Shown here piece after piece: positions 1 to 8,652 of a stretch of 64,000 bases of DNA. The stretch's first letter is position 1, and each line of letters begins with the position of its first letter. The DNA is taken from positions 3,348,001 through 3,412,000 of the forward strand of contig NZ_CP044222.1 of assembly GCF_008727795.1 (NCBI RefSeq), given 5' to 3'. Made by a program: the position numbers and the translations under genes. The DNA is from Nitrincola iocasae (lineage in GTDB: Bacteria; Pseudomonadota; Gammaproteobacteria; Pseudomonadales; Balneatricaceae). The notes beneath the pieces were generated by a model. That model was not told the origin of the DNA. It saw only the letters and a program-made list of their open reading frames with translations, and made no database searches.

Positions 1-672
1 TACTGCAGCACCCAGCTTGTCAGCCACCCGGTAGAGAAGATCAAAGTTCTCACCCTTACCCAGGCCACGACCACCCGACACCACAATGCTTGCCGCGGTA
101 AGCTCCGGACGGTCAGATTCTGCCAGCGCTTCGTGACTAAAGCTGACATCGGTACTTTCAAACACCTTGTCCAGTATCTGTACAGAGGCATTCCCTCCTT
201 CTGACGTGACCGGATCAAAGGCTGTGCCGCGTACCGTCATCACCACAACGGGATCACTGGTTTCAACCGTGGCGATGGCATTACCGGCATAAATGGCCCG
301 CTTAAAGCGTTGTGGTGACTCAACGGCCATCACATCGGTTAACTGGTTGACGCCCAGTAGCGCGGCAACCCGCGGCAGGATATTTTTACCTGTGGTGGTC
401 GAGGCCGCCAGAATATGGCTACAACCCTCGGCCTGATCCAGCAACAACTTGCTGACATTTTCAGCCAACTGATGTGCATAGGCCGGAGCATCGGCACAGA
501 GTACCTGAGTGACGCCTGCCACTTGGGCGGCTTGCTCAGCAACTGAACCGCAGTTGTGGCCCGCCACCAGCAGGGTGATCTCTTTGCCTATCGCCTGAGC
601 GGCGGCCAACACATTTAGCGTCACAGGCTTGAGTGCCTGATTATCATGCTCGGCCAGAATTAAAATACTCAT
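1..672 (-). CDS. etfA: Electron transfer flavoprotein alpha subunit (C-terminus cut by window edge)
   Basis: EtfA binds FAD and passes electrons from acyl-CoA dehydrogenases to ETF:ubiquinone oxidoreductase in the inner membrane. The frame runs open from the ATG to base 1, giving 224 residues beginning MSILILAEHDNQALKPVTLN. The last visible residues, with SGGRGLGKGENFDLL followed by a VADKLGAAV segment, are the start of the conserved FAD-binding C-terminal domain, so roughly the last 80-90 residues lie outside the window. Its ATG overlaps the stop of etfB (ATGA), implying translational coupling. This is the usual etfB-etfA pair and fits the beta-oxidation genes that follow upstream. Confidence 0.95.
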   Translation of the reverse strand, partial: MSILILAEHDNQALKPVTLNVLAAAQAIGKEITLLVAGHNCGSVAEQAAQVAGVTQVLCADAPAYAHQLAENVSKLLLDQAEGCSHILAASTTTGKNILPRVAALLGVNQLTDVMAVESPQRFKRAIYAGNAIATVETSDPVVVMTVRGTAFDPVTSEGGNASVQILDKVFESTDVSFSHEALAESDRPELTAASIVVSGGRGLGKGENFDLLYRVADKLGAAV

Positions 673-1421
673 GCAATCACCTTGGCTTCATTACGCAGTT
701 TTTCAACCAGTTCAGCAACAGAACCCACTTTAATACCCGCACTGCGCTGTGCCGGTGGTTCCACCGATACCAGGGTGATATTGGACGCAACTGTAACCCC
801 CAGTGCTTCGGCGGTTTTGACTTCCAGCGGTTTTTTCTTGGCTTTCATAATGTTTGGCAGGGAGGCATAGCGCGGTTCATTCAGGCGTAAATCGGTGGTG
901 ACAACGGCTGGCAAGGTGACGTTGAGGGTTTGTAAGCCCCCATCTACTTCACGCGTGACCTGTAGTGTTTTCCCGTCAATCTTCACTTCTGAGGCGAAGG
1001 TAGCCTGAGGACGATCAAGCAGGGCGGCCAACATCTGGCCGGTCTGGTTGTTATCCGAATCGATAGCTTGCTTGCCCAGTAAAATCAGATCAGGCTGTTC
1101 AGCTTCTGCCACCTTAGCCAGCAAACGTGCCACTGACAGGGCATCAGGAGCCGCCTCGGTATCAATACGCAAGGCACGATCAGCCCCCAACGCCAGGGCG
1201 GTTCTAAGCTGTTCTTCACAGGACTTGTTACCGATGGATACCACCAGAATTTCCGTGGCAATCCCTTGTTCTTTAAGGCGTACGGCTTGTTCAACCGCAA
1301 TTTCACAGAAGGGGTTTAACGCCATTTTGACATTGGCGAGATCGACATCACTGCGGTCTGCTTTAACACGCACCTTGACGTTGTAGTCGATCACGCGCTT
1401 TACGGCGACGAGTATTTTCAT
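669..1421 (-). CDS. etfB: Electron transfer flavoprotein beta subunit
   Basis: EtfB is the AMP-binding small subunit of the heterodimeric electron transfer flavoprotein that accepts electrons from acyl-CoA dehydrogenases. The protein of about 250 residues begins MKILVAVKRVIDYNVKVRVK, the typical N-terminus, and carries the family signature around DLRLNEPRYASLPNIMKAKK near residue 190. An open frame extends 13 codons further upstream, but the ATG used here is preceded by a clear AGAGGAG ribosome-binding site and matches family length. It is first of the etfB-etfA operon. Its promoter region at 1485-1520 is nearly the same as the one in front of the acyl-CoA dehydrogenase at 7905, suggesting shared control. 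Confidence 0.96.
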   Translation of the reverse strand: MKILVAVKRVIDYNVKVRVKADRSDVDLANVKMALNPFCEIAVEQAVRLKEQGIATEILVVSIGNKSCEEQLRTALALGADRALRIDTEAAPDALSVARLLAKVAEAEQPDLILLGKQAIDSDNNQTGQMLAALLDRPQATFASEVKIDGKTLQVTREVDGGLQTLNVTLPAVVTTDLRLNEPRYASLPNIMKAKKKPLEVKTAEALGVTVASNITLVSVEPPAQRSAGIKVGSVAELVEKLRNEAKVIA

Positions 1422-1484
1422 TATTACTCCTCTGATTGTTATTTTTCTCAAGGGTAACAATATGCGTCAGAGCGCCGCTTTTAA

Positions 1485-1520
1485 CAATAACAAAATCCAC
1501 CCTGTTATATGACAAAAGCG
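1485..1520 (-). promoter_or_regulatory. Probable promoter/operator of etfBA
   Basis: On the minus strand TTGTCA is followed after 17 nt by TGTTAT, about 65 nt before the etfB ATG. The flanks CGCTTTTGTCA and TTTTGTTATTG recur at identical spacing upstream of the acyl-CoA dehydrogenase (7976-8011). The two arms look like direct repeats of an (A/C)TTTTGTYA word 22 nt apart. This could be a sigma70 promoter, a regulator site overlapping it, or both. Confidence 0.5.
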
Positions 1521-1540
1521 ATCACTCTGAAAAGCCAGGT

Positions 1541-2299
1541 TTATTTTTTTGGTTTTTGCATAAATGCCATAAACGCCGCACGTGCCTCGTCTGAGTTTAA
1601 GCGGGCCGCAAAGGCATCCACTTCAGAGACCAGCACCGACTGTAAACGGTTATCATCATGCTGCTTCAACATCGCCTTGCTCTGCTGTACCGCCTCGATC
1701 CCCATACTGGCCAGTGCACATGCTTTATCCATAGCAAAATCGATCACCGAACCTTGATCTACACACTGATTCACCAGCCCGACGTCAACCGCTTGTTCAG
1801 TGCCAAACACCTCACCCAGCACCAGTAACTCAAAGGCTTTGCGATGCCCCAGGCTGGATGGCAACAACAGACTGGTGCCACCTTCCGGCACCAGTCCCAT
1901 GCGGGTGAAGGGTAGTTGAAAGCGCGCACTGCTATCGGCATAAACCAGATCACAATGCAGCAGCATGGAGGTACCTATCCCGATAGCCACGCCGGAAACA
2001 GCGGCTATTATCGGTTTTGGGAAAGTCGAAATGCACTGCAAAAAGCCCAGCGGAATACGAATTTTCTCAGGATCACTGATCGCCGCGACAAAGTCATTAA
2101 TGTCGTTACCGGCGGAAAAATCACTGCCACTGCCACTCAGCACCACCACACGCACGCCAGCATCTTTGGCAGCAGCATTCAGTGCGTCAGTCAGGGCCTG
2201 ATACATCGCGCCAGTAAGTGCATTTTTTTTACCGGGTCGATTCAGCGTCAGATGTAAAATACCCTGCTGCTGCACTGTTACTATTACGGCATCCGTCAT
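1541..2299 (-). CDS. Enoyl-CoA hydratase/isomerase family protein
   Basis: A crotonase-fold protein of 252 residues, acting on acyl-CoA thioesters in beta-oxidation or a related pathway. The oxyanion-hole segments are visible: SAGNDINDF near residue 62 and SGVAIGIG near residue 104. A glutamate in GLVPEGGTS near residue 138 sits at a catalytic position of the family. The second glutamate of classical hydratases is not obvious, so an isomerase or other crotonase reaction is possible. Its ATG overlaps the stop of the upstream nitronate monooxygenase gene by 4 nt, so the two are co-transcribed. The exact substrate cannot be told from the sequence. Confidence 0.88.
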   Translation of the reverse strand: MTDAVIVTVQQQGILHLTLNRPGKKNALTGAMYQALTDALNAAAKDAGVRVVVLSGSGSDFSAGNDINDFVAAISDPEKIRIPLGFLQCISTFPKPIIAAVSGVAIGIGTSMLLHCDLVYADSSARFQLPFTRMGLVPEGGTSLLLPSSLGHRKAFELLVLGEVFGTEQAVDVGLVNQCVDQGSVIDFAMDKACALASMGIEAVQQSKAMLKQHDDNRLQSVLVSEVDAFAARLNSDEARAAFMAFMQKPKK

Positions 2300-3285
2300 T
2301 TCGTTTGCTCCCGATAGGCGCCCGAGAGCTTGGCAAAATGCTCTGTGGCATCCCGATACTCATCCTGCAGACGTTCCACCAACTCAGCCACTGGCGGTGC
2401 ATCGGCAATCGAACCCACGCCCTGCCCGGCTGACCAGATGCTTTTCCAGGCGCTGGCGCCACCTTCCGGTGCCTGTAACTCTTCCCCCAGATCTACTTTT
2501 TTCTTCTCACCGCTGTCCGGGTCCAATCCAGCTTTTGCCAGGCTCGGCTTGAGGAAGTTGGCCCAGATACCGGATATTTTCGGTGTATAAGTAATATCAG
2601 CAGCACTGGATTCAACAATCATCTGTTTGTATTCAGGGTTGGCGCGGCTTTCCTGAGTATTGATAAAGCGTGTACCCATGTAGGCCAGGTCAGCACCCAT
2701 CATCTGCGCAGTTGCGACATCCTGACCCGTCGACATGGAGCCTGACAGGATTAGAGTACCTTGATAAAACTGACGAATTTCAGCCAGCAAGGCAAAGGGG
2801 TTCAGAGTACCAGCATGGCCACCGGCACCGTTACACACGGCAATCAAGCCATCAACCCCCGCAGCGGCGGCCTTTTTGGCATGACGTACATTGATCACAT
2901 CATGGAACACCAGCCCGCCATAACCGTGCACCGCATCGACAAGATCCTTGACCGCCCCCAGGGAGGTAATAATCAGCGGCACTTTATGCTTGATACAAAG
3001 CTCCAGATCAGCCTGCACCCGCGGATTGGTGTGATGCACGATCAGGTTAACCCCAAAGGGCGCGGCTTGTTTACCCGTTTCTGCCTCAAAACTATCCAGA
3101 GCTTCACGTATCTGCACCAGCCAGGACTCAAAACCCTCACTGCTACGCTCGTTCAGTGCCGGAAATGTCCCGACGATGCCAGCTTTACAGGCCTCAATCA
3201 CCAGCTCCGGACCTGACACCAAAAACATTGGTGCCGAAATTAAAGGCAAGCGTAATCTGCCCTGAAACGATTCGGGGATACTCAT
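2296..3285 (-). CDS. Nitronate monooxygenase family flavoprotein
   Basis: An FMN-dependent TIM-barrel protein of 329 residues of the nitronate monooxygenase (former 2-nitropropane dioxygenase) family, which oxidises alkyl nitronates. Visible family motifs are the N-terminal RLPLISAPMFLVSGPELV flavin segment, the CNGAGGHAG motif holding the conserved histidine, and GADLAYMGTRF near the phosphate-binding region. It is translationally coupled to the downstream crotonase gene and sits in a fatty-acid block. In such operons these proteins are often annotated only by homology; the real substrate may be another acyl or nitro compound. Confidence 0.88.
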   Translation of the reverse strand: MSIPESFQGRLRLPLISAPMFLVSGPELVIEACKAGIVGTFPALNERSSEGFESWLVQIREALDSFEAETGKQAAPFGVNLIVHHTNPRVQADLELCIKHKVPLIITSLGAVKDLVDAVHGYGGLVFHDVINVRHAKKAAAAGVDGLIAVCNGAGGHAGTLNPFALLAEIRQFYQGTLILSGSMSTGQDVATAQMMGADLAYMGTRFINTQESRANPEYKQMIVESSAADITYTPKISGIWANFLKPSLAKAGLDPDSGEKKKVDLGEELQAPEGGASAWKSIWSAGQGVGSIADAPPVAELVERLQDEYRDATEHFAKLSGAYREQTK

Positions 3286-3315
3286 GTTGTTATTCTCCGT
3301 GTTAAATGCTGAGCA

Positions 3316-3870
3316 CTAGCCGTTTGGCGGCTCAGCCAGGTAGAGTTCCGGCAGGTATTGCTGCACTGCCGGTGAATTTTGTGCCCAGGTATGGCAGGTA
3401 TTCAGCAATCCCTTGGCACCCAGTTTAACCATATCCTCATCACCACTGGGCCACAGCGTCTGAATAGCGGTGGTTGTGAGTGGTTTCAGCAATTCATTCA
3501 GATGGGTGCAGCCTTGAGTCCCCCCGGTCAGCTCCAGCGCTTTGCGGTGCCAGCCTGAACCTATCCGTGTTCCTTCCAAACGCTTATAGACAGCTACGAT
3601 ACCAGGGCACATCTGGAAGGGTGTGGCATCCATACTGGCCTCAACCTGATGAATTTTCAGACTGCGGTCCAGTGTCAGGCGCATACGGATATCATGAAAA
3701 TACTCACCGGCGGCGACAAAACCGCCACGTTCAGGGTTGTCCAGTGTCTGGGTCTTTTTATCGGTCATCCGGGCTTCAATATCCCAGAGACCATCCTCCC
3801 GCTCATAGCCTTCACACACGATCTGACGACGATGGTGAAGCTTACGGCGAACGGGTTTGGGTAACGGCAT
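3316..3870 (-). CDS. DUF2889 domain-containing protein
   Basis: A soluble protein of 184 residues of the uncharacterised DUF2889 family. The start MPLPKPVRRKLHHRRQIVCE is preferred over a longer open frame because a GGAG ribosome-binding site lies just ahead and the longer version would run into fadD. Visible features are the RRKLHHRR basic N-terminus, a central MRLTLDRSLKIHQVEASMDATP segment around residues 65-85 (the recognisable family core), and a late CTHLNELL motif. No signal peptide or membrane segment is seen. It lies 31 nt after fadD on the same strand, so a link with acyl-CoA metabolism is suggested only by context. Confidence 0.8.
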   Translation of the reverse strand: MPLPKPVRRKLHHRRQIVCEGYEREDGLWDIEARMTDKKTQTLDNPERGGFVAAGEYFHDIRMRLTLDRSLKIHQVEASMDATPFQMCPGIVAVYKRLEGTRIGSGWHRKALELTGGTQGCTHLNELLKPLTTTAIQTLWPSGDEDMVKLGAKGLLNTCHTWAQNSPAVQQYLPELYLAEPPNG

Positions 3871-3901
3871 GCAATTTCTCCTGAGATCTGTAGAGCAGAA
3901 A

Positions 3902-5566
3902 TCAGGCCACCTTGTCAGCGGCCTGCTGCTCTTTAAGCTTACGCCTGAGTACCTTACCCACATTGGTTTTAGGCAGGTCGGCAACGAATTCGATATATTT
4001 GGGTATTTTATACCGAGTCAGACGCTCTTTGCTCCAGTCTTTCAGTTCTTTGATATCGGGTATTTCATCTCTGGCGACAGCTATCAGCTTGACCGCCTCA
4101 CCACTATGTTCATCAGCCACACCTATAGCGGCGCATTCAAGAATTGCAGGATGTGAACAGAACACGTCTTCCACCTCATTCGGGTAGACATTAAAACCTG
4201 ATACCAGAATCATATCTTTGGCCCGATCCACTATACGCAGATAGCCGCCTGGCTCACGGACGGCCACATCGCCGGTCATAAAATAGCCGTCATCGGTAAA
4301 ACAGGCTTGAGTTTCGCGTTCACGCTGCCAATACCCCACCATCACCTGTGGCCCTTTAACGCAAAGCTCACCCGGCGTACCTTCCAGAACCGGCTCACCT
4401 TCAGGATCAAGAATAGCGACTTCAGTAGCGGCGACAGGTACACCAATGGTACCTAGCTGAATCGCACCAGGACGGTTAATCGACACCACCGGAGAGGTTT
4501 CTGTCAGTCCATAACCTTCCATAATTTCGCAGCCAGTTACCTCTTTCCATAAGTCTGCCGCTTTATGGGTTAAGGCACAGCCGCCCGAAATGGTCAGGGT
4601 AAACTGACTGAAATCGATAGTGCGGAAACTCGGATGATTGCACATCCCAATAAACAGGGTGTTCAACCCCATAAATGCGGTCATTTGCCATTTTTTCAGT
4701 TCTTTGACAAAGCCATCAATATCACGGGGATTAGGGATCAATACACTATGTCCGCCATAACCCATGACTACCAACGAAATGGTAAAGGCATAAATATGAT
4801 ACAGCGGCAAAGGTGCAATGGTGGTCTCAACACAACCCACAGGCGCCTCGTCAAGCACATCCACGCCCTGGAGCATATTTGAAATCAGATTAGCGTGACT
4901 GAGCACGGCGCCTTTGGAAAGCCCGGTAGTGCCTCCGGTATACTGCAATACAGCCGTGTCTGAGGGTTTGATGCTAACAGGTTCAGGCTGCTGCCCGATA
5001 TATTTGAGCAACACTTGACGCAGATGCAGTGCACCTGGGAGATAAAACTCCGGCTCCATCTTTTTCAGATATTTAACCGCTGCATTCAGAAGGTGGCGCT
5101 TCACGAACCCATGCAAATCACCTACTTGAGTCAGAAATACTTTCTCTATATTGGTATTAGCCAGAATTTTTTCGGCATTGTGCGCCATACTTTTATGGAT
5201 CACTAACGCCCGGGCACCCGAGTCAGCAAACTGATGTTGCATTTCACGCGGGCTATACAGCGGATTAGTATTCACAATCACCAGACCCGCTTTTAATGCA
5301 CCAAACAGCACCACCGGATATTGAATCAGGTTAGGTAACTGAATCGCAATTCTGTCGCCCGGCTTCAGATCAGTTTCGCGCTGCAGATATACGGCAAACG
5401 CATTCACAAGTTCGTGTAGTTCGGCATAGTTCAGCGTACGCCCAAAGCTGGTGAAAGCCGGTTTGAGTGCATAGTCTTTGCAGGCACGCTCAAAGACATC
5501 AATTATATTGCTGTAACCATAGCGATTGAGGGATTCAGGAATATGACTTCCACGTTGGTTATCCAT
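3902..5566 (-). CDS. fadD: Long-chain fatty acid-CoA ligase
   Basis: FadD activates long-chain fatty acids to acyl-CoA using ATP, usually at the inner face of the membrane. The 554-residue protein has the length of E. coli FadD. The phosphate-binding loop YTGGTTGLSKGA lies at residues 209-220, GYGLTETSP near residue 355, the adenylate-binding TGDVAVREPGGYLRIVDR segment near 430, and the catalytic lysine region KTNVGKVLRRKLKE at the C-terminus. An extended -10 (TGCTATAAT) lies upstream at 5614-5622. Together with the acyl-CoA dehydrogenase, crotonase, thiolase and ETF this supplies most of a beta-oxidation route. Confidence 0.96.
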   Translation of the reverse strand: MDNQRGSHIPESLNRYGYSNIIDVFERACKDYALKPAFTSFGRTLNYAELHELVNAFAVYLQRETDLKPGDRIAIQLPNLIQYPVVLFGALKAGLVIVNTNPLYSPREMQHQFADSGARALVIHKSMAHNAEKILANTNIEKVFLTQVGDLHGFVKRHLLNAAVKYLKKMEPEFYLPGALHLRQVLLKYIGQQPEPVSIKPSDTAVLQYTGGTTGLSKGAVLSHANLISNMLQGVDVLDEAPVGCVETTIAPLPLYHIYAFTISLVVMGYGGHSVLIPNPRDIDGFVKELKKWQMTAFMGLNTLFIGMCNHPSFRTIDFSQFTLTISGGCALTHKAADLWKEVTGCEIMEGYGLTETSPVVSINRPGAIQLGTIGVPVAATEVAILDPEGEPVLEGTPGELCVKGPQVMVGYWQRERETQACFTDDGYFMTGDVAVREPGGYLRIVDRAKDMILVSGFNVYPNEVEDVFCSHPAILECAAIGVADEHSGEAVKLIAVARDEIPDIKELKDWSKERLTRYKIPKYIEFVADLPKTNVGKVLRRKLKEQQAADKVA

Positions 5567-5613
5567 ATCAGGATCCTGATTTTATTTTTATAAATTCAAA
5601 TATATATAGCTAC

Positions 5614-5622
5614 ATTATAGCA
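5614..5622 (-). promoter_or_regulatory. Extended -10 promoter element upstream of fadD
   Basis: The minus strand reads TGCTATAAT, a perfect TATAAT hexamer with the TGn extension, about 50 nt before the fadD ATG. No good -35 box is visible, as expected for extended -10 promoters. The downstream leader is very A/T rich. Confidence 0.45.
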
Positions 5623-5664
5623 GCTGGATGCGCTTGCCATTTGCGCAAACGCATCCTGTAGACA

Positions 5665-6090
5665 TCAACTTGGCGGAAAAATTGAGGTCAACCGTGTAGC
5701 CAGCATAATGTCACCATCTGCCTGAATGCGACCGGTCATAAAAGCCTGCATACCATCTGTTTCACCACTCATCACCTCTTCCAGTGTTTGAGCATCCATT
5801 GTCAGTGTAACGCTCGGGTCATCATGCTCACCCTGTGCCACCTTACAGCTGCCATTGTCTACACTAACATTCCAGGCCTCACCATCAGTAATCTGATATT
5901 GAAATACAGCACTTAGATCCCCCGCTGCACTACTGTTAAAACGTTGCTCCATTGCTGAAAATACTGCATGTAAATCTGCCATAGTCGGGGCCTCTCCTGT
6001 TGAGGATTTGGTTTTATAACGCCTGGCATTCAAGCTCAGCGCCGCGGACAGTACACGCTGTCCGGTTTTGGTTCGCAATAATGCTTTCAT
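5665..6090 (-). CDS. SCP2 sterol-binding domain protein
   Basis: A small protein of 141 residues with an SCP2-like lipid-carrier domain starting around ADLHAVFSAMEQRFN (residue 38) and ending in the characteristic MTGRIQADGDIMLATRL helix. Such proteins bind acyl chains or acyl-CoA in a hydrophobic tunnel. It lies 15 nt after the acyl-CoA dehydrogenase gene. The start is uncertain: an internal ATG at 5982 (MADLHAVF) has an AGGAG sequence 11 nt ahead, whereas the start used here has no clear ribosome-binding site but gives tight operon spacing and a plausible basic N-terminus. The domain assignment does not depend on the choice. Confidence 0.8.
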   Translation of the reverse strand: MKALLRTKTGQRVLSAALSLNARRYKTKSSTGEAPTMADLHAVFSAMEQRFNSSAAGDLSAVFQYQITDGEAWNVSVDNGSCKVAQGEHDDPSVTLTMDAQTLEEVMSGETDGMQAFMTGRIQADGDIMLATRLTSIFPPS

Positions 6091-6105
6091 TTTTTTGCCC
6101 AGGCA

Positions 6106-7905
6106 TCAGAAAGCAAAGTGCTCTGAATCCAGTTCCATCAGATTGTCGGCACCGGACAACATCACTTCGGCCAGTGTTCGTGTGCGCGGTAGTAAGCGCT
6201 CAAAGTAGAAACGCGCCGTTTTCAGTTTGGCGTGATAGAAATCGGCATCACTGGGGTTTTCTGCCAATTTGCGCATTGCCACTTCCGCTTGACGCGCCCA
6301 TAGCCAGGCGAGGGTGATATAACCGGAATACATCAGATATTCGACAGATGCAGCCCCGACCTCTTCACGGTTTTTCATCGCTTTCATACCGATCTGCAGT
6401 GTCAAATCGCCCCACTCTTTATTTAAGCGCGACAAGGCACTGACAAACGGCTGCATCGGCTCATTATCTGCTTGAGACTGACAGAATTTATGGATAATTT
6501 TTGTGAAGCGCTTGAGTAGCTCACCCTGAGACATCAACACTTTACGACCTAAAAGATCCAGTGCCTGGACCTGCGTAGTACCTTCATAAATGGTGGCAAT
6601 ACGGGCGTCACGCAGGTTCTGCTCCATACCCCACTCGGCAATGTAGCCATGCCCACCAAACACTTGCACCCCGTGACTGGCTGATTCCAGACCGGTTTCG
6701 GTCAGAAACGCTTTGGCAATAGGCGTCAATAACGACAGTAGATCTTCGGCTTCCTGTTTCTCTTCCGGTGTTTCTGCTAATTTGGAACGGTCTACCTGCT
6801 GAGCAGCGAAATAAATGAGAGCACGACCGCCCTCCGCAAAGGCTTTCTGAGTCAGCAGCATGCTGCGTACGGCTGGATGAACAATAATAGGGTCCGCTGC
6901 TTTATCCGGATTTTTGGGGCCGCTCAAGGCACGCATCTGTAAACGGTCACGTGCGTAAGCAAGCGAATTCTGAAAGCCCCACTCTGTATGTGACAAGCCC
7001 TGCAACGCTGTACCAATACGTGCCGTGTTCATAAAGGTGAACATGCAGTTAAGGCCTTTGTTAGCCGGGCCAATAAGATAACCGGTAGCATTATCAAAAT
7101 TCATTACACAGGTAGCATTGCCGTGGATACCCATCTTGTGCTCGATGGAACCGCAACTGACCGCATTGCGCTCACCGACATTACCCTCGGCATCAGGCAG
7201 GAACTTGGGCACAATGAACAGCGAAATGCCTTTGGTACCGGCGGGTGCATCCGGCAGGCGTGCCAGCACGATATGAACAATATTACCGGCAAGATCATGC
7301 TCACCTGCGGAGATGAATATTTTGGTGCCGCTAATACGATAGCTGCCATCGTCGGCAGGTTCCGCTTTGGTGCGCAGCATGCCCAGGTCAGTACCGCAGT
7401 GTGCTTCGGTCAAACACATGGTACCGGTCCACTCACCTGAGACCAGTTTGGTCAGATAGGTCTGCTTCTGCTCCTGGGTACCGTGGGCTTCAAGGGTGTT
7501 CATCGCTCCATGACTCAGCCCTGGATACATGCTCCAGGACCAGTTAGCACTGCCGACCATCTCATTGATAAAAATCCCCAACGACTCCGGCAATCCCTGG
7601 CCACCCCACTCAGGATCATGAGCCAGTGACGGCCAGCCGCCCTCAACAAAGGCCTGATAGGCTTCAGCGAATCCATCCGGCGTTGTAACCTCGCCCTCGT
7701 TAAACTGACAGCCCTGCTGGTCACCCACCTGGTTAAGCGGTGATAACACTCGTTCAGCAAATTTCGCCCCCTCTTCGAGAATGGCAGAAACCATATCCGG
7801 GGTAGCCTCTTCACAGCCGGGGAGGCTCTGGTAATGCTTTTCCAACTCCAGCACGTCATTGAGCATGAACTGCATATCACGCAGGGGAGCTTTATATTCG
7901 GCCAT
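6106..7905 (-). CDS. Acyl-CoA dehydrogenase, 600-residue DmdC-like family
   Basis: A flavoprotein of 599 residues in the long acyl-CoA dehydrogenase family that includes DmdC (3-methylmercaptopropionyl-CoA dehydrogenase) and related fatty-acyl enzymes. It oxidises acyl-CoA to enoyl-CoA and reduces ETF. The FAD/substrate segment CLTEAHCGTDLGMLRTKAEP lies at residues 164-183, the GGHGYIAEWG motif near 418, and the IYEGTTQVQALDLLGRK segment near 440 holds the probable catalytic glutamate E441. A C-terminal extension of about 130 residues is typical of this subfamily. The substrate cannot be decided from sequence; no DMSP genes are seen nearby, so fatty acyl-CoA is the simpler guess. Confidence 0.92.
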   Translation of the reverse strand: MAEYKAPLRDMQFMLNDVLELEKHYQSLPGCEEATPDMVSAILEEGAKFAERVLSPLNQVGDQQGCQFNEGEVTTPDGFAEAYQAFVEGGWPSLAHDPEWGGQGLPESLGIFINEMVGSANWSWSMYPGLSHGAMNTLEAHGTQEQKQTYLTKLVSGEWTGTMCLTEAHCGTDLGMLRTKAEPADDGSYRISGTKIFISAGEHDLAGNIVHIVLARLPDAPAGTKGISLFIVPKFLPDAEGNVGERNAVSCGSIEHKMGIHGNATCVMNFDNATGYLIGPANKGLNCMFTFMNTARIGTALQGLSHTEWGFQNSLAYARDRLQMRALSGPKNPDKAADPIIVHPAVRSMLLTQKAFAEGGRALIYFAAQQVDRSKLAETPEEKQEAEDLLSLLTPIAKAFLTETGLESASHGVQVFGGHGYIAEWGMEQNLRDARIATIYEGTTQVQALDLLGRKVLMSQGELLKRFTKIIHKFCQSQADNEPMQPFVSALSRLNKEWGDLTLQIGMKAMKNREEVGAASVEYLMYSGYITLAWLWARQAEVAMRKLAENPSDADFYHAKLKTARFYFERLLPRTRTLAEVMLSGADNLMELDSEHFAF

Positions 7906-7975
7906 AACGCAAACCTCATCTTATCGTTATTGTACTTACTGTTACCTACAGAATGGACGAAGCACGGCAATCTAC

Positions 7976-8011
7976 CAATAACAAAAGCTACCAATATTAC
8001 TGACAAAAGCG
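7976..8011 (-). promoter_or_regulatory. Probable promoter/operator of the acyl-CoA dehydrogenase operon
   Basis: TTGTCA and TGTTAT are separated by 17 nt on the minus strand, inside CGCTTTTGTCA-N14-TTTTGTTATTG. The same two blocks at the same spacing precede etfB (1485-1520). The word GCTTTTGTYA occurs twice, 22 nt apart. Confidence 0.5.
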
Positions 8012-8029
8012 CTCTGGTGATTTAAGGCA

Positions 8030-8593
8030 CTATCTCAATGCGCTATCCAGACGAGAGACATAAGGTACGACCGAAAGCTTATCCTGTGCAGGTGAGGTAG
8101 CAAAAGCACGCACAATAGCCAGAGCCTGAATCACTTGATCTCTAGTCTCTGCAGACCAACCGGAGAGCATCTCTGGCGGTAGCTGTTGGTACCGGGTTGC
8201 CAATTGCCATAATGCTGGATTTTCACGCTCAGCCTTCAGAGCGCCATAAGCCAAAATTACCCGATCACCGATCTCAGCCCAGCGTTACGCACTGGTAAAG
8301 CCATGACTAATGACAGTTTTATTCAGCTCATAATGAAATGCTGGCTCCTGTTCGACTAGGCGTGCCACCGCTTGTTGATGCGGATTAAACGGCAATCCAG
8401 GCAAGGGCGTCATCTCTTCAAACCAGCCACTCACCCGGCCCGATGCTTCCAGCCGCGCCCCCAGAGCTTCTACATCCGGTAAACTGCTGATATAGGCCTC
8501 AATAGCTGTAGCTTCCATGCGCACAGACTCGGCCTTGAGGGGCAGCGCTATCAACAGTAGCAACAACACAACCCAAACACGTTTCGCTGACAT
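8030..8593 (-). pseudogene. Secreted protein gene interrupted by an in-frame TAA
   Basis: The gene starts MSAKRVWVVLLLLLIALPLKA, a clear Sec signal peptide, with an AGGA ribosome-binding site. It reads on to ...ISHGFTSA, meets TAA at 8287-8285, and continues in the same frame for 85 more codons (RWAEIGDRVILAYGALKAER...) to a natural TGA. No shift of frame is needed; restoring one codon (CAA or GAA) gives a protein of about 187 residues. This is therefore most simply a recent nonsense mutation, though a sequencing error is possible. I do not recognise the family. It lies 60 nt after the MMPL exporter gene on the same strand, so it is likely the periplasmic partner of that operon. Confidence 0.75.
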
Positions 8594-8652
8594 AATTAAT
8601 CCTGTAATCAAAGGTGCTTAACAGGATTTTAGCAGTGAAACGGTAAAGCGGG

